This document shows, one piece after another, positions 7,454-12,740 of a DNA stretch of 12,740 nt. Source of the DNA: an uncultured Acetatifactor sp. (lineage in GTDB: Bacteria > Bacillota > Clostridia > Lachnospirales > Lachnospiraceae); NCBI GenBank assembly GCA_910586485.1, contig CAJUIA010000053.1, forward strand, positions 1 through 12,740. Reading direction: 5' to 3'. A program made the position numbers and the translations under genes. The stretch's first letter is position 1, and every line of letters starts with the position of its first letter. The notes under the pieces were generated by a model. The model was not told the DNA's origin. It made no database searches and saw only the letters and a list, made by a program, of their open reading frames with translations.

Positions 7454-7469
7454 GTTAGCTTAAACTAAC
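7454..7469. promoter_or_regulatory. Operator copy 1, GTTAG-N6-CTAAC, upstream of feo
   Basis: An inverted repeat GTTAG-CTTAAA-CTAAC, extended by one base pair on each side (AGTTAG/CTAACT). It lies 45 bases upstream of the feo -35 box and 56 bases upstream of the ComFB -35 box, so it could serve either promoter. The half sites resemble those of DtxR/IdeR-type metal repressors, but the spacer is longer than in the classic DtxR box. Confidence 0.6.
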
Positions 7470-7513
7470 TATTTGTCGGATTTGATGATTTTAAAAATTC
7501 GGTTAATAAAATA

Positions 7514-7545
7514 TTGACACCGAAATTCATACGTCATAATATAAT
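7514..7545 (+). promoter_or_regulatory. Promoter of the feo operon
   Basis: A perfect TTGACA at 7514-7519 is followed by overlapping -10 candidates: TAATAT (7537-7542, 17-base spacer), CATAAT (7535-7540, spacer 15) and TATAAT (7540-7545, spacer 20). Which one is used cannot be decided by eye, but a strong promoter here is clear. The leader to feoA would be about 105 bases. Confidence 0.7.
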
Positions 7546-7550
7546 ACATG

Positions 7551-7566
7551 GTTAGCAGTGACTAAC
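7551..7566. promoter_or_regulatory. Operator copy 2, GTTAG-N6-CTAAC, at the feo transcription start
   Basis: GTTAG-CAGTGA-CTAAC has the same arms and the same 6-base spacer as copy 1. It sits a few bases after the -10 region, over the expected transcription start, the classic place for a repressor to block initiation. Confidence 0.7.
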
Positions 7567-7584
7567 TTTAATTTTACCCCTTTA

Positions 7585-7600
7585 GTTAGTTGATGCTAAT
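7585..7600. promoter_or_regulatory. Operator copy 3, GTTAG-N6-CTAAT, in the feo leader
   Basis: GTTAG-TTGATG-CTAAT has the same geometry with one changed base. It starts 34 bases after copy 2, about three helical turns, so proteins on both sites would face roughly the same side of the DNA. Confidence 0.6.
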
Positions 7601-7617
7601 TCAATACATACAAGCGC

Positions 7618-7633
7618 CCTTTCCACTGAAAGG
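7618..7633 (+). other. Small hairpin before the first feoA ribosome site
   Basis: CCTTTC, loop CACT, GAAAGG: a perfect 6-bp stem ending 11 bases before the GGAGG of feoA. It may shape translation or mRNA stability; chance is also possible for a stem this short. Confidence 0.3.
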
Positions 7634-7654
7634 TACTTGAAAACGGAGGAATAC

Positions 7655-7867
7655 ATGATGCCACTTACATTAGCAGAAGCAGGAGAAGAAAACATTATCA
7701 AAAAAATCGGCGGAAAGCCGGAAGTCAAAGCTCACCTGGAGACCCTGGGCTTTGTCGTAGGAGGTGCGGTCACGGTGGTCAGCACCATAAACGGCAATGT
7801 CATTGTGAACGTGAAGGAATCCCGTGTTGCCGTGAGCAGGGAATTGGCCCAGAAGATTATGATTTAG
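7655..7867 (+). CDS. feoA: FeoA-domain ferrous iron transport protein (first copy)
   Basis: A small cytosolic SH3-like protein of 70 residues that assists FeoB. It begins MMPLTLAEAGEENIIKKIGG and continues with HLETLGFVVGGAVTVVS and a C-terminal VAVSRELAQKIMI, the FeoA pattern. The start is placed at 7655, 5 bases after GGAGG (7645-7649); the ATG at 7658 is equally possible. A longer frame from a TTG at 7637 would contain the ribosome site and is rejected. It is the first gene of the feo operon, 39 bases before a second feoA. Two dissimilar FeoA proteins before FeoB are common in Clostridia. Confidence 0.9.
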   Translation: MMPLTLAEAGEENIIKKIGGKPEVKAHLETLGFVVGGAVTVVSTINGNVIVNVKESRVAVSRELAQKIMI

Positions 7868-7906
7868 GCATTCAAAACACAAAGTATGAAAGGAGGCTGG
7901 TATTAA

Positions 7907-8140
7907 ATGAAAACGTTGAAAGAAGCAAAGATCGGCAGCACCGTACGGGTCGTAAAGCTCCACGGAGAAGGTGCAGTCAGGCGCCGCATCATGGACATGG
8001 GCCTGACCAAAGGCGTTGAGGTACAGATTCGAAAGGTTGCACCCTTGGGCGACCCCATTGAGGTAACTGTCCGCGGCTATGAGCTTTCTCTGCGGAAAGC
8101 AGATGCGGAAATGATCGAGATCGAAGCTGTGTCAGCATAA
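7907..8140 (+). CDS. feoA: FeoA-domain ferrous iron transport protein (second copy)
   Basis: A 77-residue FeoA protein: MKTLKEAKIGSTVRVVKLHG, then RRRIMDMGLTKGVEVQIRKVAPLGDPIEV and VRGYELSLRKADAEMIEI, a closer match to the canonical FeoA consensus (MGLTKG..V.I...APLGDP) than the first copy. It probably contacts the cytosolic part of FeoB. AAAGGAGG lies 10 bases before the ATG, a long but usable spacing. Forty-six bases separate it from feoB, and no terminator or promoter intervenes. Confidence 0.93.
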   Translation: MKTLKEAKIGSTVRVVKLHGEGAVRRRIMDMGLTKGVEVQIRKVAPLGDPIEVTVRGYELSLRKADAEMIEIEAVSA

Positions 8141-8186
8141 CAGGAAACAGCATAGCAGAAAATAGAAAGAAAGCGAGGAAAAACAC

Positions 8187-10595
8187 ATGAATCTGCGAAT
8201 TGCCCTTGCGGGCAACCCCAACTGCGGCAAGACAACATTGTTCAACGCCCTGACCGGCTCCAATCAGTTTGTAGGCAACTGGCCGGGAGTTACGGTGGAA
8301 AAGAAGGAAGGAAAATTAAAAAAGCATGACGGCGTTACGATCACCGACCTTCCCGGAATTTATTCCCTGTCACCCTATACCCTGGAAGAAGTAGTGGCAC
8401 GAAATTATTTGATCGGCGAACGTCCTGACGGGATCCTGAACATCATTGACGGCACCAATCTGGAACGAAATCTGTATCTCACTACCCAGCTCACAGAGCT
8501 TGGCATCCCTGTTGTCCTGGCTATTAACATGATGGATGTGGTACGGAAAAACGGCGATAAAATAAACACCGCCCAGCTTTCCGAGGCTCTGGGCTGTAAG
8601 GTAGTGGAAATCTCCGCTTTAAAGGGAGACGGCGTGATGGAGGCAGCAGAAGCAGCCATCCAGGCGGCGCAGAACGGAAAAACCGTGCCCATGCACACCT
8701 TTTCCGGAACGGTGGAGCATGCCCTTGCCCATATCGAGGAAGCCGTGGTTCACGATTTGCCGGAGGAACAGCAGCGGTGGTATGCAGTTAAGCTCTTCGA
8801 ACGGGATGACAAGGTACTGGAGCAGATCAAGCCGAGTGCGGCTGTTCTGGAACATATCGAGCAGGACATCAGGGCCGTGGAAAAGGAAATGGACGACGAC
8901 GCAGAATCCATTATTACCAATGAGCGGTATATTTACATCGGAGAGCTTATCAAGAGATGCCTGAAAAAGAAAGCAGGCGGTAAGCTGACAAACTCAGACA
9001 GGATAGATAAAATCGTCACTAACCGCTTCTTAGGTCTGCCCATATTTGCAGTCATTATGTTTTTGGTGTATTATATATCCATGGTGACCGTGGGTTCCGC
9101 CGCCACGGACTGGGCAAACGACGGCCTGTTCGGCGACGGCTGGCATTTGCTTGGCATCGGCTCCGGCTCCTATGAGGAAGCCGCGGAAGAATACGGCAAT
9201 GCGTCCTTGATTATAGAAGGCTATAACGTATACCTTGAAGAAAACGGCACGGCGCCCACAGGAAGCTTCCCCTATTGGGTGACGGACGAAGAAACCCTTG
9301 CGGTGACGGAAGTAGCTGCAAGCCTTGAAGACTATACGAACGCCTTGACCGTTCTGGAAAAATACGGGGAAGAGCCGGACCCGGCCGCCTATGGCATATG
9401 GGTTCCCGGAATCCCGGTTTTGGTAGGCGCCGGACTGGAAGCGGCAGGCACTGCCGACTGGCTGACGGGACTGATCAACGACGGTATTGTGGCCGGTGTA
9501 GGCGCCGTTCTGGGCTTTGTACCTCAGATGCTGGTACTGTTCCTGTTATTGGCCTTCCTGGAGGCCTGCGGCTATATGGCCCGCATTGCTTTTGTGCTTG
9601 ACCGCATTTTCCGTAAGTTCGGACTTTCGGGCAAGTCCTTTATTCCCATGCTGATCGGCACCGGCTGCGGTATTCCCGGTATTATGGCTTCCAGGACCAT
9701 TGAAAATGAACGCGACCGCCGAATGACCATCATGACCACCACCTTCATTCCCTGCGGTGCAAAGATACCCTTTATCTCCATGGTAGCCGGCGCTATCTTC
9801 GGCGGCTCCGCATGGGTAGCTACCTCCGCTTACTTTGTGGGCATGGCAGCCATTATCCTTTCCGGCATTATGTTAAAGAAAACAAGAATGTTTTCCGGCG
9901 ATCCGGCTCCCTTTGTCATGGAGCTGCCCGCTTATCATCTGCCGACTGCAGGTAATGTACTTCGCTCTATGTGGGAGCGCGGCTGGTCCTTCATCAAAAA
10001 GGCCGGCACCATCATCCTGCTTTCCACCATCGTGATCTGGTTTGCCACTTATTTCGGCTTTACGTCGGAAGGCTTTCGGATGCTGAGAGAGGAAGAGATG
10101 GATCAGTCCCTTCTTGCGGCCTTAGGCGGCGCCATTGCCTGGATTTTTACCCCCCTGGGCTGGGGAAACTGGCAAGCCTCCGTAGCTTCCATTACGGGTC
10201 TGGTAGCAAAAGAAAATATCGTGGGCACCATGGGGATCCTTTATCCGGAAGGCTGGCCTGAAATCGCCGCAGCCTTCAGCAAAACCGCAGGCTATTCCTT
10301 CCTTGTTTTCAATCTGCTGTGCGCTCCCTGCTTTGCTGCCATCGGCGCCATTAAGCGGGAAATGAACAGTGCAAAATGGACCTGGTTTGCCATCGGCTAT
10401 CAATGCTTACTGGCCTATGGGGCGGCACTGATCGTTTACCAGTTCGGGCAGGCTTTTACCGGAAGCATTAATATCATTGGCTTGACTGCCTCCGTCCTGG
10501 TCCTTGCCGGGATGTGCTACCTGCTTTTCCGGCCTTACAAGGAAGCCGACCGGCTCACAAAAAAGGTAAAGGTACAAATGACAAAATCAGCCTGA
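8187..10595 (+). CDS. feoB: Ferrous iron permease FeoB
   Basis: The main Fe(II) uptake protein, 802 residues, in the cytoplasmic membrane. The N-terminal G domain shows G1 GNPNCGKTT (9-17), G2 around T36 in GVTVEKKEG, G3 DLPG (54-57), G4 NMMD (114-117) and G5 SALK (143-146), followed by a helical GDI-like domain (about 175-265). The membrane part starts near residue 282 and has both Gate regions: GTGCGIPGIMASRT (491-504) and FIPCGAKIPFIS (520-531, C523). A later conserved LLCAPC lies at 710-715. Between the first membrane helix and Gate 1 is an acidic insert, about residues 306-412, rich in Y, E, A and G and absent from E. coli FeoB; from memory it is common in Clostridia, and it should lie outside the cell. 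Start: ATG with GCGAGG upstream. Confidence 0.97.
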   Translation: MNLRIALAGNPNCGKTTLFNALTGSNQFVGNWPGVTVEKKEGKLKKHDGVTITDLPGIYSLSPYTLEEVVARNYLIGERPDGILNIIDGTNLERNLYLTTQLTELGIPVVLAINMMDVVRKNGDKINTAQLSEALGCKVVEISALKGDGVMEAAEAAIQAAQNGKTVPMHTFSGTVEHALAHIEEAVVHDLPEEQQRWYAVKLFERDDKVLEQIKPSAAVLEHIEQDIRAVEKEMDDDAESIITNERYIYIGELIKRCLKKKAGGKLTNSDRIDKIVTNRFLGLPIFAVIMFLVYYISMVTVGSAATDWANDGLFGDGWHLLGIGSGSYEEAAEEYGNASLIIEGYNVYLEENGTAPTGSFPYWVTDEETLAVTEVAASLEDYTNALTVLEKYGEEPDPAAYGIWVPGIPVLVGAGLEAAGTADWLTGLINDGIVAGVGAVLGFVPQMLVLFLLLAFLEACGYMARIAFVLDRIFRKFGLSGKSFIPMLIGTGCGIPGIMASRTIENERDRRMTIMTTTFIPCGAKIPFISMVAGAIFGGSAWVATSAYFVGMAAIILSGIMLKKTRMFSGDPAPFVMELPAYHLPTAGNVLRSMWERGWSFIKKAGTIILLSTIVIWFATYFGFTSEGFRMLREEEMDQSLLAALGGAIAWIFTPLGWGNWQASVASITGLVAKENIVGTMGILYPEGWPEIAAAFSKTAGYSFLVFNLLCAPCFAAIGAIKREMNSAKWTWFAIGYQCLLAYGAALIVYQFGQAFTGSINIIGLTASVLVLAGMCYLLFRPYKEADRLTKKVKVQMTKSA

Positions 10596-10632
10596 CACTA
10601 TATTCGGGAAGTAAACAACAGGAGGTATCTGC

Positions 10633-10824
10633 ATGTTAGCATGGATTATTGAAAATTTATCCACCCTCATTGTAAGTGCAATTCTCATTACAGCAGTAAC
10701 TGCCGTTGTTCTCAGCATGATACGCGGCAGAAAAAAGGGGAAATCTTCCTGCGGCTGTGGGTGTGCAGACTGCGCTCTGCGTTCCTCCTGCCATTCGAAG
10801 AGTTCCTCCTCGAAGAAAAAATAA
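10633..10824 (+). CDS. FeoB-associated Cys-rich membrane protein
   Basis: A 63-residue peptide with one N-terminal membrane helix (about 8-29), a basic stretch RGRKKGK, then a cysteine cluster C40, C42, C44, C47, C53 and a Ser/Lys tail. By the positive-inside rule the Cys-rich tail is cytosolic, where it could accept iron from FeoB. This matches the small FeoB-associated Cys-rich family found directly after feoB in Firmicutes. A strong AGGAGG site precedes the ATG by 7 bases, and the gene follows feoB by 37 bases. It is the last gene of the feo operon before the IS element. Confidence 0.9.
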   Translation: MLAWIIENLSTLIVSAILITAVTAVVLSMIRGRKKGKSSCGCGCADCALRSSCHSKSSSSKKK

Positions 10825-10840
10825 TCGGACAATCCAAAGG

Positions 10841-10882
10841 GGGTGTCGCAAAATCATCAAATCAGATGATTGAGCGGCACCC
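10841..10882. repeat. Long imperfect hairpin between the feo operon and the transposase end
   Basis: Outer arms GGGTGTCGC (10841-10849) and GCGGCACCC (10874-10882), a 2+2 internal loop, then perfect inner arms AATCATC/GATGATT around a 6-base loop. In plus-strand RNA all 16 positions pair, including one U-G; in minus-strand RNA one position is an A-C mismatch. Neither side has a good T-run. It may be the IS end, or a 3'-end structure for the transposase or feo transcript. Confidence 0.55.
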
Positions 10883-10980
10883 TCGCTCTATGTGCAAAAA
10901 GATTCGGAAAGTATCCTTTGACTTTTGGAACTCCCCCGGATTTTTGGCACACTTTAATAATGCTGCCATTTTTCTGGGGT

Positions 10981-12587
10981 TTATGCAGTTTCTTTGATTG
11001 AAAAGAAATGACTCCCTGTCCGGTCTTTTTGTATCTTTCCATGTAATTTATTGATGTTATAGCCCATGCAGAGTAAAAGAATCTCAAGTTTTACCTTTGT
11101 TTTTCCACGAAGCAGAAATCTTTGGAATTCATAGTCATTTTTCAGAACACCAAATGCACCTTCCACCTGAATGGAACGGTTCATCCGGTTCCTGATCTCT
11201 GTTTCGCTCAAGATGTTTTCATAGGATTCCTGCCGTTTTACCTGAAAACTTTTTGACAGGTACAGCCTCTTGTTACCTTTGGCTTTTGTACATTTACTTT
11301 TGTAAGGACAGCCGCCGCAGTCTTCGCACTCATATACGGTCACTTCTGATTCATATCCACTTTTGCTTTTCTGTTTCCTGATATAAAGCGGGGACAATAC
11401 CCTTCCTGCGTGACAGGTGTAAGTATCGGCTGCCTCATCATATCCCATGTTTTCCCGCTTGCTGATATCCTGCCTGAAGCTGCGTTTTTTCCATTTCTCA
11501 TATGTCTGCGGCTTGATATACGGAGTCTGTCCGCACTCTCTCAGGTACGCATATCCTTCTTCGCTTTCATATCCGGAATCGGCAGTCACGCTGGGATAAC
11601 GGAATCCCAGCCTTTCCTCGATCGTCTTTAAAAAAGGGATCAGTGTCCATACATCATTCCTGTCCTGAAAGATATCTGCCGCTACGATATATTCACTGTC
11701 CACGGCGATCTGTATGTTGTACCCCGGTTTTAACTGGGCATTCCTCATATGGTCATCCTTCATGTGCAGAAAGGTGGCATCTGGGTCGGTCTTACAGTAA
11801 TTGTTCCGCCCTTGGAAGCTTGCCATATGCCAGTCATAGACGGTCTGGCGTTCCAGAAATCTGCGGAAGAGTTCCAGATATCTCTGGTTCCTGCTCTTCC
11901 TCTTACCCCGTCCATGGACAAAGACAGTCCCCTCTGTCTTACAGCGTTCTTCCAGAAACAGGGATATCTCCTGCAGATCCTGTGTCCTTGTTTCTTTACC
12001 CACCGAAAAATCCTGTATGTATTCATGGTTCAAAAGCTGTACGGCATCCTGTATCTTCTGGAACATTTTTTCTTCCCACTTTCCAACAGACTTTTTCCAC
12101 ACAAAAGTATACTTGTTGGCACAGGCTTCCAGCTTTGTCCCGTCAATGAATACCGTTTCCTTTGACAGCTCACCAGCCTGCTCCATTCTTCTTACCATCT
12201 GGTAGAAAAGGCTCTCGCAGGCGCTGCCAGAAAACCAGTGCGGAAGCGGGCGATCGTACTGTGGTCCGGTGCTTTCTGTCCGACCAGCAGCCACATAAAG
12301 TTGATGTCACGTCTGCAGGCGGTCTCTATCTTTCTCGAAGAATAGATGTTTTGAGAGTACGCATAGGTCAGGATCTTGAACATGGTCTTTGGGTCCACTG
12401 CCGGATTTCTGCCTTTGGCAGAGTAAGCCTGATACAACAAAGTGTAATCTAATTCCTCCAGTTCGTGGCTTAGCAGTCGGACAGATTCATCTTCAGGGAC
12501 AAGACCTTCCAAACTTAACGGCAAAACCAGTTGATAAGGCTCGCCAAGTTCGGTATAATTTTTAGTGTATTTTAAGTTACTCGTCAT
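10981..12587 (-). pseudogene. IS1182-family transposase, frameshifted
   Basis: Two overlapping minus-strand frames together make one transposase of about 535 residues. The N-terminal part (12587 to about 12222, 122 codons) carries the InsH-like domain (LVPEDESVRLLSHEL, RNPAVDPKTMFKIL, APDHSTIARFRTGFL). It then loses frame and stops at 12192. The rest (about 12222 to 10981, 413 codons) continues with CESLFYQMV and holds the DDE residues: D149 in FIDGTK, D337 in ADSGYES and E477 in VEGAFGVLK (joined numbering), plus a Cys cluster CEDCGGCPYKSKC. One missing base near 12222 restores the frame. No slippery heptamer is visible there, so mutation or a sequencing error is likelier than programmed shifting. 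The start ATG lacks a ribosome site, and a perfect TATAAT lies only 5 bases upstream (12593-12598). Confidence 0.88.
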
Positions 12588-12607
12588 AACTTATTATACC
12601 ACGGATG

Positions 12608-12631
12608 GCAGGTTCTTCGGAGCCTGCTTTT
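12608..12631 (+). terminator. Intrinsic terminator with UUCG tetraloop (plus strand)
   Basis: GCAGGTTC, loop TTCG, GAGCCTGC: an 8-bp stem with one U-G pair, closed by the extra-stable C(UUCG)G loop and followed by TTTT and then a second T5 run. No plus-strand gene lies directly upstream except the IS. The nearest plus-strand operon is feo, so this is probably its original terminator, now displaced. Confidence 0.75.
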
Positions 12632-12645
12632 ACGTTTTTAAATAC

Positions 12646-12666
12646 AAAAACGGAGCTGTTGCTCCG
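12646..12666 (-). terminator. Intrinsic terminator of the convergent right-edge gene
   Basis: On the minus strand CGGAGC, loop AACA, GCTCCG is followed at once by TTTTTG. It begins 5 bases after the stop codon of the minus-strand partial gene at the right edge, as expected for its transcript end. Confidence 0.75.
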
Positions 12667-12671
12667 GTAGA

Positions 12672-12740
12672 TTACTCATCTACTTTGTAAACGTCAAACC
12701 ATGCGCCCCATAATAAAGCAACGCCGCTTTTCAGCGGCGT
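12672..12740 (-). CDS. C-terminal end of an unidentified protein (partial)
   Basis: A minus-strand frame enters from the right edge and gives 22 codons, ending LLWGAWFDVYKVDE before TAA at 12672-12674. The Trp/Tyr-rich, acidic ending looks like real protein, and a clean terminator follows 5 bases later, which is the main support. The fragment is too short to assign a family. It converges on the feo operon. Confidence 0.5.
   Translation of the reverse strand, partial: TPLKSGVALLWGAWFDVYKVDE

Larger units (their letters stand above)
10839..12600 (-). mobile_element. IS1182-family insertion sequence (ends approximate)
   Basis: The span covers a single transposase of IS1182 type with non-coding flanks. 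The left limit is set at the hairpin starting GGGGGTGTCGC, which resembles end sequences I remember from this family. The right limit is set just beyond the transposase start, before the terminator at 12608. I searched both flanks by eye for matching terminal inverted repeats and a target duplication and found no convincing pair; CGGA occurs at 10826-10829 and 12602-12605 but could be chance. The element may be decayed or its ends may lie elsewhere. From 10825 to 10980 I see no gene, only the hairpin and A/T-rich DNA. Confidence 0.65.

Noticed and set aside
11643..12165. Two long plus-strand open frames opposite the transposase
   Set aside because: They are antisense shadows of the conserved transposase frame; their Cys/His/Pro/Ser-rich composition is unlike real protein.
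12632..12694. Hammerhead-type ribozyme
   Set aside because: A three-way junction can be drawn, but the required CUGAUGA and GAAA core elements are absent on both strands.
12721..12740. Perfect 8-bp hairpin ACGCCGCT/AGCGGCGT at the right edge, terminator-like
   Set aside because: It lies inside the minus-strand coding end, and the base run after it falls outside the window, so no T-run can be seen.

Overview
The window reads as chromosome of a low-to-mid GC, Gram-positive anaerobe of the Clostridia, most likely Lachnospiraceae. This is inferred from gene content (YtrA-type GntR/ABC operon, two small FeoA proteins with a long FeoB and a Cys-rich FeoB-associated peptide, a ComFB homologue, an IS1182-type transposase), strong AGGAGG-like ribosome binding sites and A/T-rich promoters. 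No rRNA, tRNA or CRISPR array was seen.

Layout from left to right. (1) Positions 1-151 hold the probable end of a GC-rich plus-strand gene. It meets, stop codon to stop codon, a visibly AT-rich minus-strand pair: a 664-residue HD-domain phosphohydrolase (SAMHD1/dGTPase-like) and a 76-residue unknown protein. (2) Positions 2569-5347 hold a minus-strand operon: YtrA-type GntR repressor, ABC ATPase and two six-helix permease subunits. It has a strong promoter with an overlapping palindrome and ends in a clear terminator. (3) Positions 5426-6652 hold a single lipoprotein gene (DUF3829-like) with its own promoter and a bidirectional terminator. (4) Positions 6656-7335, minus strand, hold a ComFB-family gene translationally coupled (GTGA overlap) to an unknown 122-residue protein. 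(5) A 319-base regulatory region (7336-7654) separates this pair from the divergent feo operon. It carries three copies of one spaced inverted repeat, GTTAG-N6-CTAA(C/T). (6) Positions 7655-10824 hold feoA, feoA, feoB and the FeoB-associated peptide gene, a complete ferrous-iron uptake operon. (7) Positions about 10840-12600 hold an IS1182-family element on the minus strand whose transposase is broken by a one-base frameshift. (8) Positions 12608-12740 hold a plus-strand terminator that probably belonged to the feo operon before the IS inserted, then the terminator and last 22 codons of a convergent minus-strand gene.

How the parts work together. The GntR protein probably represses its own ABC operon until a signal, in known relatives cell-envelope stress, releases it. 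FeoB is the Fe(II) permease, with the FeoA proteins and the Cys-rich peptide as accessory parts. The repeated operator suggests tight metal-dependent control of feo and possibly of the divergent ComFB gene. The HD gene pair stands out by base composition and looks like an acquired cassette.

No clearly new system is proven here. The best leads are the triple operator in front of feo, the AT-rich HD pair, the ComFB-coupled unknown gene, and the IS that appears to sit between the feo operon and its terminator.
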